A stretch of 64,000 nt of DNA from assembly GCA_051010015.1 (NCBI GenBank), contig JBPCVZ010000183.1, forward strand, positions 1 to 64,000, in the 5' to 3' direction. The stretch is from CAJQQK01 sp051010015 (GTDB taxonomy: Bacteria > Pseudomonadota > Alphaproteobacteria > Rhizobiales > Hyphomicrobiaceae). The stretch's first letter is position 1, and each line of letters begins with the position of its first letter. Under the pieces are notes generated by a model. It saw only the letters and a list, made by a program, of their open reading frames with translations, searched no databases and had not been told where the DNA came from. The position numbers and the translations under genes were made by a program. This document shows positions 27,127-36,284 of this stretch, one piece after another.

Positions 27127-28110
27127 ATGCCGCTGAGCCCGGTTCCCGCGTCTGATGCCAGCCTTCGCAAGGCCGCCGAGCACCTGCGCGCCGGTCGGCT
27201 GGTGGCGTTTCCGACCGAGACCGTCTACGGCCTCGGTGCAGATGCCAGCAACGGTGAAGCGGTCGCCCAGATATTTGCTGCCAAAGGCCGCCCGACCTTC
27301 AATCCGCTGATCGTCAATGTCCCGGACATCGACACCGTGTCCACGTATGCGCATCTACCTCCGCTGGCCGAGCGCTTGGCCTCGGCCTTCTGGCCGGGCG
27401 GACTGACGCTGGTGCTCGACAGGAAGCCGGACTGCCAACTGTCCGAGCTGGTCTCCGCCGGCCTGTCGAGCGTCGCGATCCGCTGCCCGTCGCATCCCGT
27501 GGCCAGAGCCCTGCAAATTGCAGCCGGCTGCCCGATCGCGGCGCCGTCGGCGAACCGCTCAGGCCACGTCAGCGCGACGACCGCTGCGCATGTCGCCCAA
27601 GATATTGACGATCAGGCATTGGCGATGATCCTCGATGATGGTCCCTCCCCGCACGGCATCGAGTCGACGATCGTCGATGCCCGCGGCGACGTGGTGCAGG
27701 TCCTGCGGCCGGGCGCAGTGACGATCGATGCCATGATGGAGGTCGTTGGCGCGGCGGTGCGGATCGAGATATCAAAGCCGCAGGAAAGCGGCAGCGCCGC
27801 ACGGTCTTCACCCGGCCAGCTCGAAAGCCACTACGCGCCGGCGAAACCGGTCATTCTGGATGTATCCGCTCCAGCACCCGGCCAGGCGCTGCTCGCCTTC
27901 GGCACGCCGCCTGCCGGGCACGATGGCCCAATCGTCAATCTCAGCCCGACGGGTGACCTCATCGAGGCGGCCGCCAATCTGTTCACCGGTTTGCGCGAGC
28001 TGGATCGCTCCCAGGCCACCTCTATTGCCGTGATGGCAATCCCGGAATCCGGACTGGGCGTCGCGATCAACGACCGGCTGAGGCGCGCCGCAGCGCCGCG
28101 AGACCGGTGA
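27127..28110 (+). CDS. L-threonylcarbamoyladenylate synthase (Sua5 type)
   Basis: A 327-residue protein making threonylcarbamoyl-AMP for the t6A modification of tRNAs. The YrdC domain carries P-T-E-T-V-Y-G-L-G-A-D-A, K-G-R-P-x-x-N-P-L and the S-A-N-R-S-G-H motif; the linker Q-L-E-S-H-Y-A-P and the C-terminal Sua5 domain mark it as Sua5 rather than the short TsaC. The ATG at 27127 is preferred; ATGs at 27115 and 27064 are possible. Convergent with the Clp-N coiled-coil gene, 3 bases apart. Confidence 0.93.
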   Translation: MPLSPVPASDASLRKAAEHLRAGRLVAFPTETVYGLGADASNGEAVAQIFAAKGRPTFNPLIVNVPDIDTVSTYAHLPPLAERLASAFWPGGLTLVLDRKPDCQLSELVSAGLSSVAIRCPSHPVARALQIAAGCPIAAPSANRSGHVSATTAAHVAQDIDDQALAMILDDGPSPHGIESTIVDARGDVVQVLRPGAVTIDAMMEVVGAAVRIEISKPQESGSAARSSPGQLESHYAPAKPVILDVSAPAPGQALLAFGTPPAGHDGPIVNLSPTGDLIEAAANLFTGLRELDRSQATSIAVMAIPESGLGVAINDRLRRAAAPRDR

Positions 28111-28113
28111 GTC

Positions 28114-30177
28114 TTAATCGCGGACGCGCATGCTGGCTTCGGTCACCTGTCCCGCTCCCGGCACGGTGCCCGGTGCGGCACCCGGCGGTGTGACCGGATC
28201 GACGCCCCGTTGCGGAGGTTGCCACGCACGCTCGTCATCTTCGCGCAATCCACCCCAGCTCTCGCCGTACCAATCGCTCGTCCCGAACAGCCAAAGCTTG
28301 AAACGAGTCCAGCCATCCATTGGCTGCACCTTGACGCTCAGCTCTTGCGTGCTCGGCATTGTCGATTGCAGTTGCTTGAGTTGGTTACTGATTTCGATGA
28401 AACGATCGTCGGGGACGGTCGCGCTGATCGGCTTGTTCTCGATCCGGTCCATCCGCATCGCAATCGCCGAAACATCCTCGCGAGACTGCGCCCGCCACTC
28501 GTCCATCGAACTTGCCAGCGTGTGCTGGTTGTTGATGATCTTGGCAACGGCATCGTTAAGATAACTGGTGTCGATATCGCCGGCATCGCCGTTGACCACG
28601 ACCGGGCGTTCCATCGACGTCTTCATCACGTCTTCGAGTTGCCCCATGCGCTGTTGCAACTGCATCGAGAGCCCGGCAAAACGCTCGCTGACCGTCGACC
28701 CGATCGATGACAGGAGTGCATCACGATCGTCGCCGTTGCTGGTCGAAATGGATAAGTTCAGGTCGTCCTGAACGATCCGCAATAGATCAGCAATCTGCCC
28801 CTGCTGGATGTCGGCAATCTCCTGCATGCGCTGCTGGCGTTCATTGACGCCTTCAAGCATGAGATTGACGTCGCCGGTGCGCGAATCAACCTCGCGCAAC
28901 TGGCCGCCGACGCCGCGCATACCGGCCTCGACATCGCGCAGACTCGCCATCACCGGACCGAGTTCGACGTCGCCGTCGCTGGCCCGGATCAACTGCTCGA
29001 CACTTTCAATCTTTGATGTCAGGCGTTCGATATCGAGGTCACCCGCACCGTTCAGCGCCACGCTTTGCAGGCGATGCTCCAACTCCGTCAAGCGCGCGGG
29101 CAAGGACGTCAAGAGTTGCTCCAGGCCATCGAGGCGATCGAGCGAGGCCATCATCGACTTGAAACGTGCTTCGAGCTCCGATGTCATTTCAACCGGCGTC
29201 GTCGTCTCGGCATCGATCTCTTCGACGGCGTCTTCCAAGGTCTTGAGGCGATCGCCCAATACCGACCAGGCGCGCGCCAACTCCTTGAACTTGGCATCGA
29301 CGTTGCTTTCCATGCGGCCGATCAAATAGGAAATCTCGTTGACGTCATCATCGTGCCACACGCTGGTATGGCCGTTCGTCGGGTTTTCGAGCACATCTGG
29401 AATACCATTGTGATTGGTGTCGCGCAGTTCCTCGACCAATGTGCTGAATGTCGCGCGATTGCGTGCCATGTCTTCTGTCAAATCTCGAATGGCACGTTCG
29501 ATCGCATCCATGCGTGTGTTTTGCAGCGTATCGGTCACCGTTGGCACTCCCGTCGGCAGACTGGTAGACCCGGCAATTTGCTGGCCACCAGCGCCAGCGC
29601 GGACTTTCTGGCGCCCTTCATCTTGCGACGCACCCACTGTGTCACGCAGATCAAAATCCGGACGATGGCGGTGGAGGATCTTCCGTGTGGTATCTCGGCT
29701 CATATTGAACAACGTGTCTATGATGTCTGTGGTTGTAACGGGTGATCGGCGGGTGTACGCCAGATCAGCGGCTTGGATGAGAACGCCTTGGAACTCTTCA
29801 GATTTTGGTGGCGAGCCGTCGGCGTTAGTGGTGCCTCGCGGCGTCGGCTCCAACAGCGCGGCGGCGGTTTCCCGCCTTAGGCTAGAAACATGGATATTAT
29901 GTTCATAAAGCGCCACGGAAGCGGCGTCATTTCGGGTCATAGCGTGCACCAGATGCACGACTTCTACTTCCGCAGCACCATGCAGTGCCGCCAGATCACG
30001 CGCCTCGTGACACAGGTCACGGACACCCTGATCGACCCAGATCGGCTGTTGGACACCGACGGCAGCCCCTCTGCGCGACGGCTCGGCGACGTTGAACAGC
30101 CCAATTGAGCCTGCACCCGAGCGGGCACGGACACTCGATTCCTGATTGTGGCCGTCGTTTGCCAAAACCCTGCCCAT
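28114..30177 (-). CDS. Clp N-domain protein fused to a long coiled coil
   Basis: A 687-residue protein without a AAA+ domain. Residues about 45-175 resemble a ClpA/ClpC-type N-domain (two four-helix repeats; V-D-Q-G-V-R-D-L-C-H-E-A and V-E-V-V-H-L-V-H-A-M, then Q-A-A-D-L-A-Y). The remainder is mostly long helical, acidic, Gln/Leu-rich coiled coil, ending in a Pro-rich tail with W-x-R-F-K-L-W-L-F near residue 630. Near residue 253 is D-T-N-H-N-G-I-P-D, a calcium-loop-like motif. No signal peptide or membrane segment is evident, so it is probably cytoplasmic and may act as a scaffold or adaptor. No Walker motif found. Confidence 0.65.
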   Translation of the reverse strand: MGRVLANDGHNQESSVRARSGAGSIGLFNVAEPSRRGAAVGVQQPIWVDQGVRDLCHEARDLAALHGAAEVEVVHLVHAMTRNDAASVALYEHNIHVSSLRRETAAALLEPTPRGTTNADGSPPKSEEFQGVLIQAADLAYTRRSPVTTTDIIDTLFNMSRDTTRKILHRHRPDFDLRDTVGASQDEGRQKVRAGAGGQQIAGSTSLPTGVPTVTDTLQNTRMDAIERAIRDLTEDMARNRATFSTLVEELRDTNHNGIPDVLENPTNGHTSVWHDDDVNEISYLIGRMESNVDAKFKELARAWSVLGDRLKTLEDAVEEIDAETTTPVEMTSELEARFKSMMASLDRLDGLEQLLTSLPARLTELEHRLQSVALNGAGDLDIERLTSKIESVEQLIRASDGDVELGPVMASLRDVEAGMRGVGGQLREVDSRTGDVNLMLEGVNERQQRMQEIADIQQGQIADLLRIVQDDLNLSISTSNGDDRDALLSSIGSTVSERFAGLSMQLQQRMGQLEDVMKTSMERPVVVNGDAGDIDTSYLNDAVAKIINNQHTLASSMDEWRAQSREDVSAIAMRMDRIENKPISATVPDDRFIEISNQLKQLQSTMPSTQELSVKVQPMDGWTRFKLWLFGTSDWYGESWGGLREDDERAWQPPQRGVDPVTPPGAAPGTVPGAGQVTEASMRVRD

Positions 30178-30354
30178 CCCGTCGTCGGCGTCATCGAAGA
30201 GGCTGAATTTCCTGTGTAGTATACACAGCTTACTGTCTGATCATGTATTGACTGTGGCAAACTAGCCCACTCTGCCGCTGCGCACAAACGCTACAAGCAG
30301 TAGCCCAGGTGGCATTTGATCGTCGGGGACCATCGCAGAAGGTGTCCGCGGCAG

Positions 30355-31062
30355 CTACAGCAGGCGCGGGATCGCAGGCTGCAGCAGTTCGGCGCCCTCG
30401 GCGCGCGGATTGTTGATTTCAGGCGAAACGGCCGTCAAAGCGAGTGTTTGATCCGGTGCCGGCCCCAAGAGCTTCAGCGCCACCTCGTCACGCACCGATT
30501 TAACGTCAAGCCAGGCATCGAATTCTGCCGGCTCGAGAAGTGCCGGCATGCGATCGTGCACGGTGCGCATCTCGCGATTGGCGGGCACCGTGACAATCAC
30601 CATCGTGTCAATTTCGCTACCGTCGGGCCCGAGCCAATCCTCGTAAAGACCGGCAAACGCAAGCGGCGGTATCGCGTCGTCCGGCGCCTCGGCCCGCCAT
30701 GCGGCGCGATGGACATAGTGTGGCTGCTTGGCACCGCGTGGCCCCGTCCATTCGAAAAAACCGTTGGCGGGGACCAGGCAGCGCTTGTGGCGTAACGCCC
30801 CGCGAAATGAGGGTTTCTCGGTCAGAGTCTCGGCGCGGGCGTTGATCAGTGTCGAAAATTCCGCCGGTTCTTTGACCCAGGAGGGAATCAGGCCCCAGCG
30901 GACCAGAACCAGCTCACGCGGGTGCCGACCGCCGGGTCGGATGATCGCCACCGGGTCGGTCGGCGCGATGTTGTAGCGGGGCGGGAACGGATGCTCGTTG
31001 CCATATCCGAAATAGTTGCGCACGGCCGCGTGAGGCGATGTCAGGCTATAGCGTGAACACAT
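30355..31062 (-). CDS. SRAP domain protein (YedK/HMCES-like)
   Basis: A 235-residue SOS response-associated peptidase (SRAP). It begins M-C-S-R-Y, and Cys2 is the residue that crosslinks to abasic sites in single-stranded DNA; the family N-R/Y-N-I-A-P-T-D, W-G-L-I-P-S-W, N-A-R-A-E-T and R-C-L-V-P-A-N-G-F-F-E-W motifs follow. A late His (V-H-D-R-M-P-A) is also present. Role: shielding abasic sites during replication. Single gene downstream of the Clp-N gene. Confidence 0.93.
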   Translation of the reverse strand: MCSRYSLTSPHAAVRNYFGYGNEHPFPPRYNIAPTDPVAIIRPGGRHPRELVLVRWGLIPSWVKEPAEFSTLINARAETLTEKPSFRGALRHKRCLVPANGFFEWTGPRGAKQPHYVHRAAWRAEAPDDAIPPLAFAGLYEDWLGPDGSEIDTMVIVTVPANREMRTVHDRMPALLEPAEFDAWLDVKSVRDEVALKLLGPAPDQTLALTAVSPEINNPRAEGAELLQPAIPRLL

Positions 31063-31179
31063 TGATCGAATTCCCCCGCTCCTCTAGCGTGCATGACTAT
31101 AGGACGTGGCAATCATGATGCGGTCGAGTAGCGCTTTCAACCCAGCACAAGCGCGCTTGTCGCCCGGAAGCGTGCAACT

Positions 31180-31644
31180 TTGACAAACTCCAACGCGCAA
31201 AGCCGGCTTCCCGCGAGCCATTGGCCGAAGGCCGCAGCCAGTGCCGCGATTTTCCGCGATGACGGCAAACTCCTGATCGGATTGCGCGGCAAGGATCCAA
31301 GACGGCTCGTCTGGAGCCTGCCAGGTGGCCATATCGAAGCTGGGGAAACCGCCGGCAGCGCCGCTTTGCGCGAGGTCCGCGAGGAAACCGGTATCCAGGC
31401 TGAACTGCTCGGACTGGTCGATATCAACGATGTCATCATGCGACGCGATGACGGCTCGCTGCGTGCCCACTACCTGCTGACGATCTTTTTCGGCCGATGG
31501 TTGACCGGGGAGCCGGTTGCCGCCGATGATTGCCTCGAAGCCCGTTTCGTCGACTTGGATGAGATCACCCAACTCGACACGACCGACAACTTGATGCACT
31601 TCGCCAGGCTCGGTCAGCAGAAGTGGCACGCGCATAACGGCTAG
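31180..31644 (+). CDS. Nudix hydrolase
   Basis: A 154-residue Nudix hydrolase with a complete box G-G-H-I-E-A-G-E-T-A-x-x-A-A-L-R-E-V-R-E-E-T-G (G-x5-E-x7-R-E-U-x-E-E-x-G-U). Start is TTG at 31180, preceded by GGAAG about 8 bases away. Family members cleave nucleoside diphosphates linked to another moiety (for example damaged nucleotides, sugars, dinucleotides). DUF3179 and TIGR02301 genes follow on the same strand. Substrate unknown. Confidence 0.88.
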   Translation: MTNSNAQSRLPASHWPKAAASAAIFRDDGKLLIGLRGKDPRRLVWSLPGGHIEAGETAGSAALREVREETGIQAELLGLVDINDVIMRRDDGSLRAHYLLTIFFGRWLTGEPVAADDCLEARFVDLDEITQLDTTDNLMHFARLGQQKWHAHNG

Positions 31645-31786
31645 AGCCGCACGGGCCTGGGATCGTCGTTCGTCGGCCTGGCCGCCGCGCATTCGACAAT
31701 TCGTTCACAGACTTGTCACGATATGTGTTTGGCCGAATTCGATGTGGTCGCGCAGCATAGCGGTCCAAGCCTATTGAGGTCCACCG

Positions 31787-32797
31787 ATGTCCGATTACCT
31801 GCGCGGGTTGAGCTTTTTTCCGGTCCTGTCGCTGTGCGCCGCGATGTTCTTCAACCTGGCTACCGCACAGGCCGATCCGGCGCGCTGGAAACGGGAAGGC
31901 TGGAAAACCGATTTCTCCAAAACGACAATAAAGTTTGGTGAAATCCTGTCCGGCGGCCCCCCGAAGGACGGCATCCCGGCAATCGACAAACCAATCTTCA
32001 AGCCAATCGGTCAAATCGCCAACATAACGGATAAAGAGCCGGTCGTAAGCTTGGCAATATCCGGCAAGGCACGGGCCTACCCCATCCGAATCCTAATCTG
32101 GCACGAAATCGTCAATGACACGCTCGGTGGCGTACCGGTGACTGTCACCTATTGTCCGTTGTGCAATTCGGCGATCGCATTCGATCGGCGTGTCGGTGAC
32201 CGTGTGCTCGACTTCGGCACGACGGGAAAGCTGCGCAACTCCGACCTGGTGATGTACGACCGTGCCACTGAGAGTTGGTGGCAACAATTCACCGGTAACG
32301 CGATTGTCGGCAGCTTGGTGGGTCAGTCACTGAAAATGTTGCCGGCGCGGCTTGAAAGCTATGCGCAGTTCAAGGCACGCGAACCAACCGGCGATGTTCT
32401 GGTGCCGAACAACCCGACGATGCGGAATTACGGCAAAAACCCCTATGTTGGCTACGATAGTGCCGCTAAGCCGTTTCTATACAACGGTGCCATGCCCGAC
32501 GGCATCAATCCTATGGCCCGAGTCGTCGCGATACGTACGAAAGACGCCACGTTCGCGGTCGCGTTGGCGCTGCTGCGCGAAAAGCGGCAGCTGAGCCAGT
32601 CCGGAGTAATGCTGGCATGGCAGGAAGGGCAAACATCCGCCGTCGATACCGGCGACATCGCGAGCGGCCGCGACGTCGGCACTGTCACTGCCGTCGTCGC
32701 GGACAACAACGGAAAAACCAAGCCGATCCCCTACGACGTGACGTTTGCGTTCGTCTTTCATGCCTTTCATCCCAAACACAAAATCCGCACACAGTAG
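31787..32797 (+). CDS. DUF3179 exported protein
   Basis: A 336-residue protein with an N-terminal signal peptide (LRGLSFFPVLSLCAAMFFNLATAQA) and a DUF3179 domain whose core V-T-V-T-Y-C-P-L-C-N-S-A-I-A-F-D-R contains a C-x-x-C pair near residue 120. A second region (P-Y-V-G-Y-D) lies around residue 220. DUF3179 proteins are widespread in proteobacteria, occasionally tied to thiol or periplasmic redox roles, but no activity is known to me. TIGR02301 follows by 73 bases. Confidence 0.88.
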   Translation: MSDYLRGLSFFPVLSLCAAMFFNLATAQADPARWKREGWKTDFSKTTIKFGEILSGGPPKDGIPAIDKPIFKPIGQIANITDKEPVVSLAISGKARAYPIRILIWHEIVNDTLGGVPVTVTYCPLCNSAIAFDRRVGDRVLDFGTTGKLRNSDLVMYDRATESWWQQFTGNAIVGSLVGQSLKMLPARLESYAQFKAREPTGDVLVPNNPTMRNYGKNPYVGYDSAAKPFLYNGAMPDGINPMARVVAIRTKDATFAVALALLREKRQLSQSGVMLAWQEGQTSAVDTGDIASGRDVGTVTAVVADNNGKTKPIPYDVTFAFVFHAFHPKHKIRTQ

Positions 32798-32869
32798 AGC
32801 CTTGATCATTCCGCAGAGCAGCGCTATGCCGTTTGCCAGTTGATCGAGGGGCGCAATTTGAGACGTTTC

Positions 32870-33277
32870 ATGAAGACATGTCATGCGATCGGCTGGCGGG
32901 CAGCAACCATGATGCTCTCAATCCTGCTCGCGATGGCTCCGGCGACAACATCGACCATGGCGGCGCCCGATGGCGATGCGCGCGCCTACGACGTTCGGCT
33001 GATGCGGTTGTCAGAAATCCTCGGCGCGGTGCATTATCTGCGCGAGTTGTGCGAGGGCAAGGACGGCATGCGTTGGCGTAACGCGGTTAACGACCTCATT
33101 AAAACGGAAGGCACGACCGCCCTGCGACGGGCCACCATCGCCCGCCGCTTCAACCTCGGCTATCGCAGTTATCGACGGACCTACCGCAAATGCACGCCGT
33201 CCGCGAAGAACACGATTGCGCGCTTTTTCAAGGAAGCGATTGAGATTTCAGATGGCCTCGTAAAGTTGGGCCAATAA
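32870..33277 (+). CDS. TIGR02301 family exported protein
   Basis: A 135-residue protein with a signal peptide (MMLSILLAMAPATTSTMAA) and the TIGR02301 core: Y-D-V-R-L-M-R-L-S-E-I-L-G, H-Y-L-R-E-L-C, F-N-L-G-Y-R-S-Y-R-R-T-Y and K-C-T-P-S. The two Cys could form a disulfide. The ATG at 32870 is the most likely start; a TTG at 32840 lies in frame. Alphaproteobacterial, function unknown. Downstream of DUF3179 on the same strand. Confidence 0.8.
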   Translation: MKTCHAIGWRAATMMLSILLAMAPATTSTMAAPDGDARAYDVRLMRLSEILGAVHYLRELCEGKDGMRWRNAVNDLIKTEGTTALRRATIARRFNLGYRSYRRTYRKCTPSAKNTIARFFKEAIEISDGLVKLGQ

Positions 33278-33502
33278 CACTGGGATCGTTTCGGCGGCAT
33301 TTTTTGACGGTGTGGCGGGATAGAATCGTCAGACTGCGCCGTTACGCGCTGTTTACATTACTTCCAACCCGTTAGTCCCACCGACCTAACCCCATGCTAG
33401 TCATACGTTTTTGGGACGGACGGCGCCAATGCACGCGCAAAGTTCCTCGTGAAGGGCAAAAAAGCTCAGGCAGGACCCGGCCCGAGACAGAAAGAACAAC
33501 AT

Positions 33503-33751
33503 ATGATGCAGATGTCCGAAGTCCGCGCTGCCGAAGGCGATAGCCATAACGCATTGCGCCTGATGGTATCCGCCTGGGAGGAAGGCACCGACGCCGGCAT
33601 TTCCCCCGAAGTCATGGCATTCGCCGCCCTCTACACAGGTCTCAGCGACCTCATCGGTGCGATTGGCGAGGATCAGGTTGCAATCCTGATGGAACGCCTC
33701 GCGACCCGTGTCCGAGACGGCGAGTTTTCCTTCTGTGCCACGCGCCAGTAG
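33503..33751 (+). CDS. small conserved hypothetical protein
   Basis: An 82-residue protein starting at 33503 or 33506 (paired ATGs); a GTG at 33449 would add a Lys/Gly-rich lead that looks unlikely. The helix-rich body (M-A-F-A-A-L-Y-T-G-L-S-D-L-I-G, then M-E-R-L-A-T-R-V-R-D-G-E-F) resembles small rhizobial hypothetical proteins I cannot name. Convergent with the LysE gene, two bases between stops. No function assigned. Confidence 0.6.
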   Translation: MMQMSEVRAAEGDSHNALRLMVSAWEEGTDAGISPEVMAFAALYTGLSDLIGAIGEDQVAILMERLATRVRDGEFSFCATRQ

Positions 33752-33753
33752 CC

Positions 33754-34458
33754 TCAAGGGAACTGCAGGCCCAATCCGCTCAACGCGTCGATTGCCAAAT
33801 CTCGTCCGCCGAGCACCCAGACCACTTCACTGAGCAGCACCAGTCCAAACACGATCAGCGCCAGGCCCGCGATCAAGTTGAGCCGACTGATATTGATGTC
33901 GCCGAACTGACCGCTGATCTTGGTGACGATGGCTGATAACGTCAGCCACCACAGTACGCTGCCGGCCATGATCGCGCCAACCAGTACGATCGCGTCGATC
34001 GAACCGCGCACCTCCACGAACGTGCCGATACCGCCGAATATTGCGAACAACCCGAGAACCGCTCCAGGATTCGTCACCGTCAGCACGAATGCCTTCGGAA
34101 TATCACCGGCGAAGTCCCAGAAACTGCCGTTCTCCGCGCGCCCTTCATCAGTCGGCAGTGGCGCCTTCGTCCGGCACAGCAGAACGCCAAATGCAAGCAG
34201 CACGATACCACCGAGCGCCTGAACCGCTGTGCGATAATAGGTAACCACGGTATCAATGGCGCCGATGCCCATCGCCGCGGCAAGCGCGATCAATCCGTCC
34301 CCCAGCGTGGCACCAAGCCCGGCAGCGACGCCGCCGGCCATACCACGCTGCAAGGCCCGGCGAACGCACAGGACATTGACCGGCCCAACCGGTGCCGAGA
34401 CGGCAATGCCAATGAAAATACCGACCGGAATTATCAACGGGTTGGGTATATAGGACAT
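33754..34458 (-). CDS. LysE/RhtB family exporter
   Basis: A 234-residue membrane protein with about six hydrophobic segments and the family N-terminal motif A-V-S-A-P-V-G-P-V-N, which marks LysE/RhtB-type amino-acid exporters. G-A-T-L-G-D-G and V-T-N-P-G-A follow as in the family. Divergent from an unknown exported protein. Substrate (a basic or small neutral amino acid) is not predictable. Confidence 0.88.
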   Translation of the reverse strand: MSYIPNPLIIPVGIFIGIAVSAPVGPVNVLCVRRALQRGMAGGVAAGLGATLGDGLIALAAAMGIGAIDTVVTYYRTAVQALGGIVLLAFGVLLCRTKAPLPTDEGRAENGSFWDFAGDIPKAFVLTVTNPGAVLGLFAIFGGIGTFVEVRGSIDAIVLVGAIMAGSVLWWLTLSAIVTKISGQFGDINISRLNLIAGLALIVFGLVLLSEVVWVLGGRDLAIDALSGLGLQFP

Positions 34459-34582
34459 GGCGGCAACTCATGCGCAATCCGACTGCGATGTCCAGCCCGC
34501 CGTCAAACTTTCCCGCACCACGATTATCGACTATGCCACATCGACCCAGCATTGGCATTTTGCAGAAGAATGAGGCTCCCTC

Positions 34583-35236
34583 ATGCACCGTCACAACAAG
34601 AGACGTGCAGGTGTTGCGCACTGGTCAACCATCGTCGGCTGGCTATCGATGCTCGGCGCCATCGCGTCCCTGCTGCTATTGACCGTTGCGCCACTCGCAG
34701 TCGCCGGCAAGACGAAGTCCAAGCCCGCGAAATCCACCACTCAATGGACGATTGGCCAGGGTCGCAGCGATCTGCCTCCCGCAGTCAATGAAATGCGCGA
34801 TGCCATACTTGCAGCAGCACGCAGTGGCCGGCTCGACGAACTGCTCATCCCCATTCAGTGGAACGAACTGCCTCCCGACTTCGGCGACCTCCCTGTCAAG
34901 GACACTTTGGCAGCTTGGAAGAAGCGTTCGCCCGATGGCAGCGGTCGTGAATGGTTGGCCAAATTGATTGACACACTGGAGGCACCATACGCCGTCGTGC
35001 GCCGAGGCCCCGATATCGAGAACAACAAGATCTTCATCTGGCCGGCCTTTGCAGAGCTGCCTCTCAAGAAGCTCTCGCCGGCGCTGCACGTTGAATTGCT
35101 TCGGCTCGCGCCTGCCGATGACGTCGCGCGGATGATCGCCAAGGACCAATACGATGGATTTGGACTGGCGATTGGTGCCGACGGCACATGGCATGCGTTC
35201 AAAAAAGTATCGAAATCGGCGAAGGCGGGGAAGTAG
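34583..35236 (+). CDS. conserved exported hypothetical protein
   Basis: A 217-residue protein with a signal peptide or membrane anchor (GWLSMLGAIASLLLLTVAPLAVA) then a Lys/Ser-rich linker and a soluble domain with W-N-E-L-P-P-D, a Y-A-V-V-R-R-G-P-D core and I-F-I-W-P-A-F motif. I recognise only that similar exported proteins occur beside envelope genes in rhizobial genomes. Divergent from LysE; the L,D-transpeptidase follows downstream on the same strand. No function assigned. Confidence 0.65.
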   Translation: MHRHNKRRAGVAHWSTIVGWLSMLGAIASLLLLTVAPLAVAGKTKSKPAKSTTQWTIGQGRSDLPPAVNEMRDAILAAARSGRLDELLIPIQWNELPPDFGDLPVKDTLAAWKKRSPDGSGREWLAKLIDTLEAPYAVVRRGPDIENNKIFIWPAFAELPLKKLSPALHVELLRLAPADDVARMIAKDQYDGFGLAIGADGTWHAFKKVSKSAKAGK

Positions 35237-35398
35237 ACCGCATCCATGCAGTATTGCTCATCTTCGCGGTAACCATGTTTTCCGAAGCTGGTTGGCCGAT
35301 GTCGCGTTAACCATTAGACGCCGCTGGAGCGCACGCGCTTAAACACTTACTGACCATTGATTTTTGAAGCCCCCAACACTTCTTGAAAGACGCCTGAA

Positions 35399-36070
35399 AT
35401 GTACCGCGTACTCCTCCCCGTCCTCGCCCTGTTGCTGGCTGTGACACCGGCCGCCGCACAATCCGAGAAACCACGCGCAGGCGGACCGCGCCCGAGCATT
35501 GCGCCAATCGCCCCGCCGACCACGACGTTCAGGTCGAAGTACGGCAAGGGCACGATCATCGTCGACACGCAGCGGCGGCGCCTACTCTACGTACTCTCGA
35601 AATCGAAGGCCTATCTCTATCCCGTATCGGTTGGCCGCCAGGGCTTCCAGTGGAGCGGCACCGAAAGAATCACGGCGAAGAAGAACTGGCCGACCTGGCG
35701 TCCGCCGGCCGAGATGCGCCAGCGCCAGCCCAACCTGCCGGTCGTCATGAGCGGCGGCCTCTACAATCCGCTCGGCGCCAAAGCGCTGTACCTCGGCTCG
35801 AGCCTCTATCGCATTCACGGCACCAGCAACACGCGCGGCATCGGCTCGGCCAACTCGAGCGGCTGCATCCGCATGCACAACGCCCACGTCACCCATCTGG
35901 CAAGATTGGCCAAGATCGGCACCAAGGTTGTGGTCTTGAAGGCCCTGCCGAACCGAGTGGCACGGTCATTCGCCAACAAATCGACATCCTCCATCAAGAT
36001 TGCATCAGCCAACAGGCGGTCCAGACGCAAGCCTGACCTTTCCTGGCGACGCGCCGTCCTCGGCAACTAG
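35399..36070 (+). CDS. L,D-transpeptidase
   Basis: A 223-residue YkuD-family transpeptidase that crosslinks peptidoglycan stems (or attaches lipoprotein) by an L,D bond. Signal peptide at residues 1-20, then I-I-V-D-T-Q-R-R-R-L-L-Y, and the catalytic Y-R-I-H-G-T with S-S-G-C-I-R-M near residues 150-160. The stop TAG (36068-36070) lies inside the left arm of an inverted-repeat element, which may have set the gene's present end; the basic C-terminus may be a consequence. DUF3299 lies convergent beyond the element. Confidence 0.9.
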   Translation: MYRVLLPVLALLLAVTPAAAQSEKPRAGGPRPSIAPIAPPTTTFRSKYGKGTIIVDTQRRRLLYVLSKSKAYLYPVSVGRQGFQWSGTERITAKKNWPTWRPPAEMRQRQPNLPVVMSGGLYNPLGAKALYLGSSLYRIHGTSNTRGIGSANSSGCIRMHNAHVTHLARLAKIGTKVVVLKALPNRVARSFANKSTSSIKIASANRRSRRKPDLSWRRAVLGN

Positions 36071-36250
36071 AGCCTGTCGCATCCAATCGGATTCAACATC
36101 AAAGCCGCGACCGCGGCCCGGCGCCTCGCGCCGCCCCCAGCGTGCAACGCACGCTAACGCGTGTATGGCGGAGGCCCCGAGCGGGGCGAGGGAATAGCCG
36201 TGAGCCAACAGAAAACTAAAGCGGGGAGCATTTTATGCGACAGGCTTTAG
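36067..36250. repeat. 184-base MITE-like element with 16-base terminal inverted repeats
   Basis: CTAGAGCCTGTCGCAT at 36067-36082 recurs inverted as ATGCGACAGGCTTTAG at 36235-36250 (15 of 16 positions). The inside is GC-rich and non-coding, with internal hairpins such as AGCGTGC-AAC-GCACGCT. Size, terminal inverted repeats and lack of an ORF fit a miniature inverted-repeat element or REP-like repeat. The left end overlaps the L,D-transpeptidase stop codon. No flanking direct duplication could be made out. Confidence 0.6.
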
Positions 36251-36284
36251 TCGCCATGCTGCCGTGGCGCCACCCGAAAACTCG

